A stretch of 64,000 nt of DNA from Pseudoalteromonas sp. XI10 (GCF_001469895.1 NZ_LOPY01000052.1:186001-250000), one strand, 5' to 3'. Positions 18,558 through 27,878 are shown, counted from the stretch's first letter. Numbers and translations: made by a program. The notes: generated by a model from the letters alone, not told the origin.

Positions 18558-20463
18558 CGGCAAAGGCCTGCTCTTTTTCTTCAAGCTCTTCAAGTGCCAT
18601 GAGTAGCTCTTCTTCAACGTCATTAAGCTTGGGTGTTAAGCTTGCTTGCTTAGCGAGTAGCTCTGTCAGTTTGGCTTTATTTTCATCACTGTATAAGTCA
18701 TTGTCGGCAAGTGCGTTTTCGATTTCTCCAAGCTCTGTAGAGTACTTATCAAGTTGCTTTTCAAGCTTTTCGATTTGCTTTTTCAACGGCTGCACTGATT
18801 TTCTAAACTCAGCTTCTAAGCGCTTTTGCTCTTTGCGGTTAACGCTTGAATGGGCTTTAGGGGCATTGTCTTCAGGGCTTTTAGCAGCTTCTTTATTGGC
18901 ATTGAGTAGCCATTGGTAATAGGCATCAAGGTCATAACCAAATTGTGTTACTTCGCCATTATCAACAAGGTAATACTCATCAGCGGTATTTTTTAGCATA
19001 TGACGGTCGTGCGATACGGTAACCATAGCGCCTTCAAAGCCTTGCAGTGCCATTACTAAGGCATGACGCATTTCTAAATCTAGGTGGTTGGTTGGCTCAT
19101 CCAGTAACAGTAGGTTTGGCTTTTGATATACCAGCATTGCTAGTACTAAACGGGCTTTTTCACCGCCAGAAAATGGCGCAACTGGCTCCAGTGCTTTATC
19201 GCCAAAGAACGCAAAGCCACCTAAAAAGTCACGCAGTGATTGCTCAGGAGCTTGCGGATTTAAACGTTGTAAATGGGTCACTGCACTGGCTTTTAAATCA
19301 AGTGACTCAAGCTGATGCTGCGCAAAGTAACCAATATTTAAGCCCTGATGCTGAAATACTTCACCTGCTTGGGGTTGTAAATCGCCAGCTAATAATTTAA
19401 TCAGTGTTGATTTACCCGCACCATTTCGGCCAAGCAGCGCAATACGGCTACCCGGCACAAGGTTTAGCTTGATGCTGTGTAAAATGGTGGTGTCGCCATA
19501 GCCTGCTTTGGCTTGGTCGAGAGTCATTAACGGGTTTGGCAGCGCTGTTGGCTCGGCAAATTCAAAATCAAAGGGTGAGTCAACATGGGCTGGGGCGAGC
19601 TTTTCCATACGCTCTAAGGCTTTTACGCGGCTTTGTGCTTGCTTAGCCTTACTGGCTTTTGCTTTGAAGCGCGTAATGAATTTTTCTAGATGAGCAATTT
19701 GCTCTTGTTGCTTTTCGAACATCGCTTGTTGTTGTAATAAGCGCTCTGCTTTTTGGCGTTCGAATTGCGAGTAATTGCCTTTATAAACATTTATTTTTTG
19801 TGCGTCTATGTGCCAAATTTGGTCAACAACGGCATCTAAGAACTCTCGGTCATGGGAAATAAGCACTAGAGTGCCTGTGTAGGCACGTAAAAAGCGCTCT
19901 AACCAGTAAACAGCATCGAGATCTAAGTGGTTGGTTGGCTCATCCAGCAGTAATAAATCGGCATCACGAATGAGTGCTTGTGCTAAGTTTAAGCGCATAC
20001 GCCAGCCACCAGAAAAGGCGCTTACTGGGTTGTCTATTTGCTCATTACTAAAACCTAAACCGTGTAATAGCTCACCTGCTTTTGCCTCAATGCTATAGCC
20101 TTGAATATGTTCTAGGCCAATATGTGCTTTTGCCTGCGCATCGCCGTCGTTATTTTGCTCAGCTTCGCGTAGTGCAATTCTTAGCGCGTAATATTCAGGG
20201 TGACCTTGTAATACATAATCTAGAGCGCTGATTTCGAGCGCGGGAGTTTCTTGCTTTACAGAGGCAATTGACCAGTCTTTAGGAATTTGGCATTCACCGG
20301 CATCGAGTTGCAATTCAGACTTTAATAGCGCGAACAGCGTTGATTTACCACAGCCATTAGCGCCAACAAGGCCGACTTTATGCTCTGGGAATAAGGTTGC
20401 AGAGGCCCCTTTTAGTAAGGCGTTACCACCACGTAGAAGTTCGATGTCTGAAATTTGGATCAT
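18544..20463 (-). CDS. yheS: ABC-F family ATPase, YheS type
   Basis: A 639-aa soluble protein with two ABC ATPase domains and no membrane segment, the ABC-F layout of ribosome-associated translation factors. The first Walker A is GANGCGKST (residues 34-42) with signature FSGGWRMRLNLAQAL; the second is GRNGAGKST with FSGGEKARLVLA. The C-terminal region (about 530-639) is a charged coiled coil (LKKQIEKLEKQLDKY). Sequence pattern and the neighbouring yheV place it with YheS, not Uup or EttA. It is followed by an overlapping DUF2390 gene. Confidence 0.93.
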   Translation of the reverse strand: MIQISDIELLRGGNALLKGASATLFPEHKVGLVGANGCGKSTLFALLKSELQLDAGECQIPKDWSIASVKQETPALEISALDYVLQGHPEYYALRIALREAEQNNDGDAQAKAHIGLEHIQGYSIEAKAGELLHGLGFSNEQIDNPVSAFSGGWRMRLNLAQALIRDADLLLLDEPTNHLDLDAVYWLERFLRAYTGTLVLISHDREFLDAVVDQIWHIDAQKINVYKGNYSQFERQKAERLLQQQAMFEKQQEQIAHLEKFITRFKAKASKAKQAQSRVKALERMEKLAPAHVDSPFDFEFAEPTALPNPLMTLDQAKAGYGDTTILHSIKLNLVPGSRIALLGRNGAGKSTLIKLLAGDLQPQAGEVFQHQGLNIGYFAQHQLESLDLKASAVTHLQRLNPQAPEQSLRDFLGGFAFFGDKALEPVAPFSGGEKARLVLAMLVYQKPNLLLLDEPTNHLDLEMRHALVMALQGFEGAMVTVSHDRHMLKNTADEYYLVDNGEVTQFGYDLDAYYQWLLNANKEAAKSPEDNAPKAHSSVNRKEQKRLEAEFRKSVQPLKKQIEKLEKQLDKYSTELGEIENALADNDLYSDENKAKLTELLAKQASLTPKLNDVEEELLMALEELEEKEQAFADETA

Positions 20464-20592
20464 GAATGTTTACTTGCACAGCACTGATTTAATTGTCGCT
20501 ATCATAACACGGATCACATTAGCCTTCGCAATCGTATCAAACAGAGAATTATTAGGCTAAAATAGCCGCCTACATGCCACGGGAGATCATCT

Positions 20593-20796
20593 ATGAGACA
20601 AAAGAAACGCTTTATTGCTGGCGCATCATGCCCTGAGTGTAAGGCCATGGATACCATGATGCTTTATAAAGAACATGATGTGGAAAAAGTGGAGTGCGTA
20701 CAGTGTGGCCACAAAATGACGCAACCAGAGCAGGCAGTGCAAGCCTCAACACGCCAATTTGAGCAAGTGATTGGTGTATTTAAGCCGGGCGATTAA
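20593..20796 (+). CDS. yheV: YheV family zinc-ribbon protein
   Basis: A 67-aa protein with two CxxC pairs (C13/C16 in CPEC and C35/C38 in CVQC), predicted to bind one zinc ion. It matches YheV, whose function is unknown and whose gene neighbours yheS and slyX in E. coli as well. It is divergent from the ABC-F gene. A hairpin GCCGGG / CCCGGC spans its stop codon (about 20784-20804). Confidence 0.9.
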   Translation: MRQKKRFIAGASCPECKAMDTMMLYKEHDVEKVECVQCGHKMTQPEQAVQASTRQFEQVIGVFKPGD

Positions 20797-20803
20797 TTCC
20801 CGG

Positions 20804-20841
20804 CTCTATCACTACCTAATGACTCTATCACTACCTAATTA
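20804..20841. repeat. 19-bp tandem duplication at the 3' end of slyX
   Basis: Two consecutive copies of a 19-bp unit beginning CTCTATCACTACCTAAT, with period exactly 19. The second copy ends on the slyX stop codon (20839-20841). Confidence 0.85.
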
Positions 20842-21051
20842 ATAGTGCGGCGGTGGCGGCTCTTGCATTTGTGACATTAAAGATGGCTGCTGCGCTTCTT
20901 TAATCTTTTCTGCAAGTAACTCTGTCTGGCGCTTCATTTTAGCCAGCTGCTGTTGGTGCGCTTTAAGCTCATCGTTTAATATTTCAATTGTTTCATCTTG
21001 AAAAGCGACTTTCGCTTCAAGTTCCATTAGACGATCTTCAATTGTATTCAT
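20839..21051 (-). CDS. slyX: SlyX family protein
   Basis: A 70-aa acidic coiled-coil protein. MNTIEDRLMELEAKVAFQDE and ETIEILNDEL are the SlyX signature, and the proline-rich tail ends PPPPHY as in other members. Its function is not known. Its start codon overlaps the end of the WD40 lipoprotein gene by 14 bases, so the two are probably translated from one message. Confidence 0.93.
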   Translation of the reverse strand: MNTIEDRLMELEAKVAFQDETIEILNDELKAHQQQLAKMKRQTELLAEKIKEAQQPSLMSQMQEPPPPHY

Positions 21052-22036
21052 TTGATTCTCTTAGATTAAAACTTTCAGCGAATCCGCTGGAGCTTTCGGT
21101 TAATAACGCTTGGTTGTTATCAGTAAACGCAACATCTAACACCACGGCTGATTTCGGGCGGCTTCCTTCTCGAGGAATCACTTGCCACGTTTGTAATTTT
21201 TTACCCGACTCTAGCTGCCATAAATCAACCAATCGATTGGGTGAACCGGTAGCAATTAAAGTCCCTTCATCGTTAAAACGGACGGCGGTAAAAATTTTCT
21301 GACGCGCAATATACGCCAGTTTGCTAACAAGATCACCTGTAGTCAGTTGCCATACATTTGCTTGCTTCATACTGTCTGCGGTAAATGCGTAACGACCTTG
21401 TGGATCAAGGGCGACTTGAGTAACGCGGCTAGGGTGATTAAAGCGGTGGATCACTTGCCCTGTGCGAGTATCCCAAAAGTAAGCAACATAATCATTTGAG
21501 CCGCTAATTGCGTAGTGACCGTTAGGTGAGAGATCAACAACATTGACTTTTTCTTGGTGGCCAAGGAACTCTATGCGCCTGCCACTCTCTAAGTCGAGGT
21601 AAACGACTACACCGTCGGCGCGGCCATATAACACACTGCGCCCTTGGTTACTTATGGCGATATCTCGAATTGTTGAGGCGTGTATTTTGTAATAACCTGT
21701 GTTGTTGCCCGTGGCAATGTCCCACACTGCAAAGGTGGACTTCTCAGCGGTAACTGCATGGCTATTGTCGTAAGAGATAGCAACAGTATGAACTAGGCTA
21801 TCTTGATTTTGTTGTTGAAACCATTGGTATTTTAGCACCTGTTGTTGATTATCCCACAGTGCGACCCCATGGTGTATTGATGAGATTAAGCTGTATTTGC
21901 CATCTTGCGACAGCGCGGAGGCGAAGGCACCTTTAGCCGCATGCTCATAGCGTGCAGTTGATTGCTCATGTTGCTCAGAGCAGGCTACAACTAAGCAAAG
22001 GCTGAGCAGATACAAAAAAGTACGAAATATCGACAT
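21038..22036 (-). CDS. WD40-repeat lipoprotein
   Basis: A 332-aa protein with a lipoprotein signal peptide (lipobox VVAC, Cys19) followed by WD40 repeats (blades end in patterns such as VALWDNQ, FAVWDIATG, YFWDTRTGQ, NVWQLTTGD and DLWQLESG), forming a beta-propeller. It is exported and lipid anchored. The role is unknown; such propellers usually mediate protein contacts. The gene is followed by slyX with a 14-base overlap and is divergent from fkpA. Confidence 0.85.
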   Translation of the reverse strand: MSIFRTFLYLLSLCLVVACSEQHEQSTARYEHAAKGAFASALSQDGKYSLISSIHHGVALWDNQQQVLKYQWFQQQNQDSLVHTVAISYDNSHAVTAEKSTFAVWDIATGNNTGYYKIHASTIRDIAISNQGRSVLYGRADGVVVYLDLESGRRIEFLGHQEKVNVVDLSPNGHYAISGSNDYVAYFWDTRTGQVIHRFNHPSRVTQVALDPQGRYAFTADSMKQANVWQLTTGDLVSKLAYIARQKIFTAVRFNDEGTLIATGSPNRLVDLWQLESGKKLQTWQVIPREGSRPKSAVVLDVAFTDNNQALLTESSSGFAESFNLRESNEYN

Positions 22037-22075
22037 ATTACGAGTATTTCCCCTTAACTCTTAGTGATTGAGAGG

Positions 22076-22115
22076 TTAGACTAGGTCTCGTTGAAGGCCT
22101 AGGTTGTTAGTCTAA
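22076..22115. promoter_or_regulatory. Hairpin region between the WD40 gene and fkpA
   Basis: Outer inverted repeat TTAGACTA (22076-22083) / TAGTCTAA (22108-22115), enclosing CTAGG / CCTAG. Another small hairpin, CCTAC-CAT-GTAGG, lies near 22161. They lie in a 200-bp divergent spacer and could be a structured leader or protein sites; the role is unknown. Confidence 0.5.
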
Positions 22116-22236
22116 TCGCTGATCATGCATAGGCATGACGTTAGTTATTAGACAAGCAGCCTACCATGTAGGTCGTTAATCTTTAACTAGTAATAATACA
22201 ATAATTGACAACTGCAAAGTGTGTCGGAGATATAAA

Positions 22237-22992
22237 ATGAGAAAGACGATTAAATTGTCATTGATTGCAGCGTCAGTTTTAGCGCTTACAGCTTGTAATC
22301 AGGAAGCAAAAAAAGAACAGCAAGCTGAAGTTAAACTAGAGACTGAAGCTCAACAACAAGCATACGGTATTGGTGCATCTGTTGGTAATTTCTTAAACCA
22401 AGACCTTGCTGATAAAAAAGCGCTAGGTGTTGAATTAGACGAAGCACTTCTTAAGCGTGGTTTTGAAGACGCACTAGCGGGTAACGCTAAACTTGATGAC
22501 GAAAAAATTCGTGAAGTGTTAACGGCGCTTGATCAAAGCATTCGCACTAAACAACAAGAAAAAGCGAAAGTAGAATCTGAAAAGAGCAAAGCTGAAGGCG
22601 AAAAATACCTAGCTGAAAACGCGAAAAAAGAAGGCGTTACAGTAACTGAGTCTGGCCTACAGTACGAAGTGATCACTGAAGGTGAAGGCGAAAAGCCAGT
22701 AGCAACTGACGTTGTTAAAGTACACTACAAAGGCACTTTATTAGACGGTACTGAGTTTGATAGCTCTTACTCACGTAACGAACCAACTACTTTCCCACTT
22801 AACCGTGTGATCCCAGGTTGGACTGAAGGTTTACAATTAATGCCAGTTGGCTCTAAGTACAAGTTCACTATTCCATCTGAACTTGCATACGGTGAGCGTG
22901 ATCTTGGTAAGATCCCTGCAAACTCAACGCTTGTTTTCGAAGTAGAATTACTTGAAATCCAAAGCGATGACAAAGCTGTACCAGCTGAGTAA
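22237..22992 (+). CDS. fkpA: FKBP-type peptidyl-prolyl isomerase, FkpA-like lipoprotein
   Basis: A 251-aa periplasmic folding factor. The ATG at 22237 gives the signal MRKTIKLSLIAASVLALTAC with a lipobox (Cys20), so this member is probably lipid anchored, unlike soluble E. coli FkpA. Residues about 30-125 form the helical dimerisation arm (many KEKAE-type repeats); about 130-245 form the FKBP domain (VKVHYKGTLLDGTEFDSSY, PLNRVIPGWTEGLQLM, PSELAYGERDLGKIPANSTL). A GGAGA site precedes the start. It is followed by a terminator. Confidence 0.92.
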   Translation: MRKTIKLSLIAASVLALTACNQEAKKEQQAEVKLETEAQQQAYGIGASVGNFLNQDLADKKALGVELDEALLKRGFEDALAGNAKLDDEKIREVLTALDQSIRTKQQEKAKVESEKSKAEGEKYLAENAKKEGVTVTESGLQYEVITEGEGEKPVATDVVKVHYKGTLLDGTEFDSSYSRNEPTTFPLNRVIPGWTEGLQLMPVGSKYKFTIPSELAYGERDLGKIPANSTLVFEVELLEIQSDDKAVPAE

Positions 22993-23005
22993 TATTTAAC
23001 TCAAT

Positions 23006-23032
23006 AAAAAAGGGCTTTTTAGCCCTTTTTTT
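23006..23032 (+). terminator. Rho-independent terminator after fkpA
   Basis: Stem AAAAAGGGCT / AGCCCTTTTT with a tiny loop and a T run, 14 bases after the stop. The convergent carboxypeptidase gene ends at 23048, so it may work in both directions. Confidence 0.9.
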
Positions 23033-23047
23033 ATGCGCAAATTTTTA

Positions 23048-24094
23048 TTAACTAAATGCCGCTTCTTTCATTTTTAATGTGCCACTATCTGCATCAAGCT
23101 CAACCACGGTGCCAACAGGCAGGATAAATTGGCGCTTAATATGGCCTATCATAGCCCCACGATAAGCAGGAATTCCCAGCGGTTTTATATAATCTGCAAA
23201 AATATCATCAAGGGTTAAAGAGCCATAACCTCGGCCAGGCTTACAGTCATTACAATCGCCAAATACAAAGCCTGCAATCTTATCCAGTGCGCCCATAAGT
23301 TTTAGTGTGCTCATCATCCTGTCAATTCGATACGGCGCTTCGTCGATATCTTCTAAAAATAAAATTGCGCCATTAAAGTCAGGTAAATAATTCGAGCCTG
23401 CAAGGGCTGTCAGTACTGTTAAGTTGCCACCGATTAATCGTCCAGAGGCTTTACCTGGTGTAATCGTTTGGGTCAGGTACTGAGTGTTAACAAGCTCATC
23501 ATCGGCTTTTGGTAAGTTTTGGAAATGCATCAATTTACGCGCTTCGAACATGCTCTTAAATTGCGCGACATGAAACGGGTTCCAGTCACTCGATGCATTT
23601 GGGCCATGAAAGCTGATTAAACCAGCCTGAGACAGTAATGCATTGTGAAGAGCGGTAATATCTGAATAGCCCATTAGAGGTTTTGGGTTGTTACGGATCA
23701 TTGTGTAGTCGAGCAAAGGTAAAATACGGGCAGCGCCTGAACCGCCACGTAAACACAAAATGGCATCAACCTCTTTGTCGCTGAATAAACTATTTAAGTC
23801 GCCGGCTCGCATTGCATCAGTGCCAGCTAAATGCCCACGTCTTGCTAAAATGTTTGGTGCAAGCTTAGCCTTGTAGCCTAGTGCTTCTATAACGCCTTGT
23901 GCTAATAAAATATCAGCGTGCGCAGCAGTGGCAGCTGAAGGGCTACATATCCCAATTGTGCCGCCTGTAGGAAGAGCTTTTGGCTTAATTAATGTTTGGG
24001 TACTAGCATTCTGTGCCGCTATTAAGGGAGCTGATGTCAGACTTGTGCCAGCGGCAAGGATTGAAAGTGACTTTAAAAATGACCGTTTATTCAT
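23048..24094 (-). CDS. S66 family LD-carboxypeptidase (muramoyltetrapeptide carboxypeptidase-like)
   Basis: A 348-aa serine peptidase of family S66, which removes the terminal D-alanine from tetrapeptides during murein recycling. An N-terminal signal (KRSFLKSLSILAAGTSLTSA) suggests export, unusual because LdcA of E. coli is cytoplasmic. The family motifs IGICSPSA, LRGGSGAARILPLLDY, the nucleophile serine in MGYSDITAL, and FLEDIDEAPYRIDRM are present. The start is the ATG at 24094 with GAGG upstream; an ATG at 24106 is an alternative. Substrate and localisation are inferred. Confidence 0.88.
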   Translation of the reverse strand: MNKRSFLKSLSILAAGTSLTSAPLIAAQNASTQTLIKPKALPTGGTIGICSPSAATAAHADILLAQGVIEALGYKAKLAPNILARRGHLAGTDAMRAGDLNSLFSDKEVDAILCLRGGSGAARILPLLDYTMIRNNPKPLMGYSDITALHNALLSQAGLISFHGPNASSDWNPFHVAQFKSMFEARKLMHFQNLPKADDELVNTQYLTQTITPGKASGRLIGGNLTVLTALAGSNYLPDFNGAILFLEDIDEAPYRIDRMMSTLKLMGALDKIAGFVFGDCNDCKPGRGYGSLTLDDIFADYIKPLGIPAYRGAMIGHIKRQFILPVGTVVELDADSGTLKMKEAAFS

Positions 24095-24236
24095 AGCGAG
24101 CCTCATGTTTTTATAGTATGAGTATCGCATTGAAGAAAATATTTCAAATATTTGTTACTAAATGGAATAGATGATTCTTTTTGGCAAGGCAGAAACACTT
24201 CAGCAGAGAGTGTTTCTCTGCTGTGCAACTAAGCTG

Positions 24237-24707
24237 TTAGCTGGTGTGATTAGAATATAAGTTGTCGATTAACTCATCTTCTAGCTCAAAGCGCAGTTCA
24301 AGTGCTTCGCCTAAGATTGATAGGTCTTTATCAAACTCATCAAGCAAGTCATCTTTGTCAACTTCTGCGTATTTGTCGTTAAAGTCGAGTGCTACATCTG
24401 TGGTTTCAGAAATGCGCGGGTATAAGGCATTCGCCAGCTTTTGGCTCTCAGGACCTTTTTCTTCACACGCCTTGGCAATGTCGTCGTAAATTTCGAAATG
24501 GCCAGCAGAAAGGTAATCCATCAGAATTTGGCAAAAGTTTTGAATTTGCAGCTGATCAGGAAGGGCGTGATCTTTCTTTTCGTACGGTGAAAAGCCTGCA
24601 ATACGGCAGAACAACACAAGCAGCTCTTGACGTTCTGTGAGCCATTTGTCGATTACAGAGTGACTACCACCCCATTTTTGTTGAGCTTTTTCCAAACGCG
24701 TCAGCAT
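24237..24707 (-). CDS. rsd: Rsd/AlgQ family anti-sigma-70 factor
   Basis: A 156-aa all-helical protein of the Rsd/AlgQ family, which binds RNA polymerase sigma-70 region 4 and helps shift polymerase towards alternative sigma factors in stationary phase. The family pattern is seen in MLTRLEKAQQKWGGSHSVID, WLTERQELLVLFC and LQIQNFCQILMDYLSAGHFE. It lies upstream of and divergent from hemE; the rsd-hemE proximity is also seen in E. coli. A weak GAGG-type site precedes the start. Confidence 0.92.
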   Translation of the reverse strand: MLTRLEKAQQKWGGSHSVIDKWLTERQELLVLFCRIAGFSPYEKKDHALPDQLQIQNFCQILMDYLSAGHFEIYDDIAKACEEKGPESQKLANALYPRISETTDVALDFNDKYAEVDKDDLLDEFDKDLSILGEALELRFELEDELIDNLYSNHTS

Positions 24708-24979
24708 ATTTCATCTCCTCGCTGAGTAGGTTTTCCTTTGTATATATAAAAAGGAAATATGACACAAAGATCAACTAAATTCTTAGTGTCTAATTGCAAC
24801 AGATTGTAAAAGTCATTCTAAAGACATACTTTTCAGCATTGAATAGGCCAAAAAATGACCTTGTTTTTAGAGTGGACTTTTTTTGCTCTCATTGCAGTGT
24901 ATGGGAATTGATTCAAAACTACTAGTATTAATTTTGCAATTTTTATCTAAGCGGATGAGTTGTAATTTGCTGATTTAGA

Positions 24980-25109
24980 AAAGAAAAAACCACCAAAATT
25001 GGTGGTTTAATTCTTTTTCTAAGACTTGTTAAAACAAGCGTTCTTATTATTATGGGAAGATTGTTGTTCTTATTGTTATAAGATTTTTATTATTGTTTTT
25101 GTTAACGCG
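24980..25109 (-). ncRNA. Candidate small RNA (predicted promoter and terminator, no ORF)
   Basis: On the minus strand a promoter-like pair TTGCAA (25139-25144) and TATAAC (25116-25121) with 17-bp spacing would start transcription near 25109. About 100 bases later comes a perfect hairpin AAACCACC-AATTTT-GGTGGTTT (25008-24987) followed by TTTTCTTTTC, a good intrinsic terminator in this direction. A second small stem, CTTGTT / AACAAG, sits before it. The body is A-rich, has no start codon frame, and is far from both flanking genes. No known family was recognised; the transcript is inferred. Confidence 0.45.
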
Positions 25110-25115
25110 GGATAA

Positions 25116-25144
25116 GTTATACCAAGCTTTTTTGGATGTTGCAA
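25116..25144 (-). promoter_or_regulatory. Promoter-like element for the candidate small RNA
   Basis: TTGCAA (4 of 6 to TTGACA), 17-bp spacer, TATAAC (5 of 6 to TATAAT), reading on the minus strand away from hemE. It is supported by the terminator hairpin downstream. Confidence 0.45.
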
Positions 25145-25319
25145 ATTTATTAATAGAAAGTTTTAAATTTATTTTGTTTTCGCTCAAAAAACGCACATTA
25201 GGCTTAGGCAGGCTTAAAAAACATGATCTATATCTAGCCTTGATTATCTATCCATAGTGAGACGCGCAATATGGTGATACAATCTGCTCAATTTCATTCA
25301 GTTCTAGGATTCTATACGC

Positions 25320-26384
25320 ATGAGCGAATTAAAAAACGATCGTTATTTACGTGCACTACAAAAGCAACCTGTTGATGTCACACCGGTATGGATGATGCGC
25401 CAAGCTGGCCGTTATTTACCTGAATACCGTGCTACACGTGCCCAAGCAGGCGACTTTATGAGTTTATGTAAAAACGCTGAACTTGCTTGTGAAGTAACGT
25501 TACAGCCATTGCGTCGTTATCCGCTTGATGCTGCAATTCTATTCAGTGATATTTTAACTATTCCAGATGCTATGGGCTTAGGTCTTTACTTCGAAACAGG
25601 TGAAGGTCCGAAATTTGAACGTCCGATTTCTTCATTAGCAGATGTTAAAAAAATCCCAAATATCGATCCAACTGATGAACTTGGTTATGTGATGAATGCG
25701 GTAAGTACGATTCGTCGTGAATTAAAAGGTGAAGTACCGTTAATTGGTTTCTCTGGTTCACCTTGGACCCTTGCTACTTATATGGTTGAAGGTGGTAGCA
25801 GCAAAACATTCGGTAAAATCAAGAAAATGGCCTTCGCAGAGCCACAAACACTGCACCTATTACTTGATAAATTAGCTGACTCAGTAATCGACTATTTAAA
25901 CGCGCAAGTTAAAGCGGGCGCGCAATCGTTAATGGTATTTGACTCATGGGGCGGTGTATTAAGCCCACGTGACTACAATGAGTTTTCATTACAATATATG
26001 CACAAGATTGTTGATGGCTTAATTCGCGAACATGATGGCCGTAAAGTACCAGTGACGTTATTTACTAAAAATGGTGGTCAGTGGATTGAAGCAATTGCAG
26101 CAACAGGCTGTGATGCAGTAGGTCTAGACTGGACTATTAACATCGGTGATGCAAAACGTCGTGTTGGAGATAAAGTAGCGCTGCAAGGCAACATGGACCC
26201 TGCAATGCTGCATGGCACGCCTGAGCGTATTCGCCAAGAAGTTGCCACTATCCTAGAAGACTTTGGTACAGGCTCTGGCCATGTATTCAACCTAGGTCAC
26301 GGTATTACACCAGATGTAGACCCAGAAAACGCAGGTGTATTTATCAACGCTGTTCATGAATTCAGTGGTAAATACCACAAGTAA
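25320..26384 (+). CDS. hemE: Uroporphyrinogen decarboxylase
   Basis: Decarboxylates the four acetate side chains of uroporphyrinogen III to coproporphyrinogen III in heme synthesis. At 354 aa it is full length. The signatures [14 protein letters not shown] near the N-terminus, [30 protein letters not shown] and [14 protein letters not shown] are all intact. It is a single-gene unit ending in a terminator. The upstream spacer is unusually long. Confidence 0.98.
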   Translation: MSELKNDRYLRALQKQPVDVTPVWMMRQAGRYLPEYRATRAQAGDFMSLCKNAELACEVTLQPLRRYPLDAAILFSDILTIPDAMGLGLYFETGEGPKFERPISSLADVKKIPNIDPTDELGYVMNAVSTIRRELKGEVPLIGFSGSPWTLATYMVEGGSSKTFGKIKKMAFAEPQTLHLLLDKLADSVIDYLNAQVKAGAQSLMVFDSWGGVLSPRDYNEFSLQYMHKIVDGLIREHDGRKVPVTLFTKNGGQWIEAIAATGCDAVGLDWTINIGDAKRRVGDKVALQGNMDPAMLHGTPERIRQEVATILEDFGTGSGHVFNLGHGITPDVDPENAGVFINAVHEFSGKYHK

Positions 26385-26400
26385 GCAAAAGCTAATCGTA

Positions 26401-26427
26401 AAAAAGCCCGCATTAAGCGGGCTTTTT
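26401..26427 (+). terminator. Rho-independent terminator after hemE
   Basis: Stem AAAAAGCCCGC / GCGGGCTTTTT with a four-base loop, 16 bases after the stop. The convergent sthA gene ends at 26435, so it is probably bidirectional. Confidence 0.92.
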
Positions 26428-26434
26428 GTTATCG

Positions 26435-27865
26435 TTACTTAAACAAACGATTTAAACCATTTAATGCAGCTACGCGATAGGCTTCAGCCATGGTCGGGTA
26501 GTTGAACGTGGTATTTACAAAGTAATCAATGTTATTACCGCCGTTCTTTTGTTCCATAATCGCTTGACCGATGTGAACGATTTCAGAGGCACGCTCACCG
26601 AAGCAGTGCACACCCAGTACTTCTTTGGTATCAACGTGGAATAAAATCTTTAAGCTACCCACCTCGGTGCCTGCAATTTGTGCACGCGCTAAATGCTTAA
26701 ATTGAGCACGGCCTACCTCGTAAGGGACTTTTGCTGCTGTTAACTCTTGCTCTGTTTTACCCACTGAGCTCATTTCAGGGATCGTATAAATACCTGCTGG
26801 AATATCAATGATCAGCTTCTCATCACAGTTACCACTTGCAATCGCATCGGCTGCAATACGGCCTTGGTCAAATGCCGCACTTGCAAGGCTTGGGTAACCA
26901 ATGACATCACCTACAGCATAAATGTTGTCAACTTCTGTTTGGTATGTTTCATTCACTCTAAGCTGGCCACGACCATCCGCTTTTAGGCCTACAGCTTCAA
27001 GGTTTAATGTATCTGTGTTACCAGTACGACCATTGGCAAATAAAATACAGTCAGCTTTTACGCGCTTGCCTGATTTTAAGTGCATTACCACACAGTCATC
27101 GCGAGTTTCTACGCGATCAAACTCTTCATTATGACGAATAACAATACCGCTATTCCAAAAGTGATAGCTTAGAGCATCTGAAATTTCTGCATCCATAAAG
27201 GCAAGTAGGCGGTCACGGGTATTCACTAGGTCAACTTTGGCACCTAAGCCTTTAAAAATAGAGGCGTATTCACAACCAATTACACCGGCACCATAAATCA
27301 GCACACGATGAGGGTCATCTTCAAGGCCTAAAATGGTATCGCTGTCGTAAATACGTGGATGTTTAAAGTCTACACCCGGTGGACGGTAAGGGCGCGAGCC
27401 AGTAGCAATAACGATTGTTTGTGCAGTAAGAGTTTCAAACGAACCGTCTAGGTGCGTCACTTTGATAGTGTGTTTATCAATAAACTCAGCATCACCTTGA
27501 TACATATGAATGCGGTTACGCTCATAAAAGCTGCTACGTAAATTAGATTGCTTTGAAATGACGTTACTTGCGTGGTGCAAAATATCTGGGAAAGTTAAGC
27601 GGTTAGGGCGCTCACTAATATTAAATAGCGGATTTGCTTTATATTCAATATAACGGCTTACAGAATGACGTAATGCTTTTGACGGGATAGTACCCCAGTG
27701 CACACAACCGCCGCCTACCGCTTCTTGACGCTCAATAACAGCGACTTTCTTGTTACTTTTAGATAGATTCATGGCGGTACCTTCACCGCCAGGACCTGTA
27801 CCTATGATGATCGCATCATATTGATAAGATGGAGTATCTTTTTGCTTTACTTGTTGTTTGGCCAC
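26435..27865 (-). CDS. sthA: Soluble pyridine nucleotide transhydrogenase (Si-specific)
   Basis: FAD enzyme of 476 aa that interconverts NADPH and NADH in the cytoplasm. The FAD loop IGTGPGGEG is at the N-terminus. The segment [15 protein letters not shown] has the first redox cysteine but Thr in place of the second, which separates SthA from lipoamide dehydrogenase and glutathione reductase. A second Rossmann loop ([14 protein letters not shown]) binds the nicotinamide nucleotide, and the [20 protein letters not shown] ending is typical. It lies 13 bases downstream of the desaturase gene on the same strand, possibly in the same operon; NADPH balance would fit with lipid metabolism. Confidence 0.95.
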   Translation of the reverse strand: MAKQQVKQKDTPSYQYDAIIIGTGPGGEGTAMNLSKSNKKVAVIERQEAVGGGCVHWGTIPSKALRHSVSRYIEYKANPLFNISERPNRLTFPDILHHASNVISKQSNLRSSFYERNRIHMYQGDAEFIDKHTIKVTHLDGSFETLTAQTIVIATGSRPYRPPGVDFKHPRIYDSDTILGLEDDPHRVLIYGAGVIGCEYASIFKGLGAKVDLVNTRDRLLAFMDAEISDALSYHFWNSGIVIRHNEEFDRVETRDDCVVMHLKSGKRVKADCILFANGRTGNTDTLNLEAVGLKADGRGQLRVNETYQTEVDNIYAVGDVIGYPSLASAAFDQGRIAADAIASGNCDEKLIIDIPAGIYTIPEMSSVGKTEQELTAAKVPYEVGRAQFKHLARAQIAGTEVGSLKILFHVDTKEVLGVHCFGERASEIVHIGQAIMEQKNGGNNIDYFVNTTFNYPTMAEAYRVAALNGLNRLFK

Positions 27866-27878
27866 AGCCGCTCCTATG

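Larger units (their letters stand above)
24708..25319. other. 612-bp AT-rich spacer between rsd and hemE
   Basis: The longest gene-free stretch in the window. I see no credible ORF; the longest open frames are under 20 codons. It holds a strong hairpin (24987-25008) and a promoter-like pair on the minus strand, annotated separately as a candidate small RNA. Promoters for rsd and hemE must also lie here, but no clear consensus was found for either. Confidence 0.6.

Noticed and set aside
24987-25015. Plus-strand terminator before hemE
   Set aside because: No plus-strand gene precedes it and the T tract is better on the minus strand, so it was assigned to the candidate small RNA.
26435-27865. 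Dihydrolipoamide dehydrogenase
   Set aside because: The second redox cysteine is replaced by Thr, as in transhydrogenase SthA.
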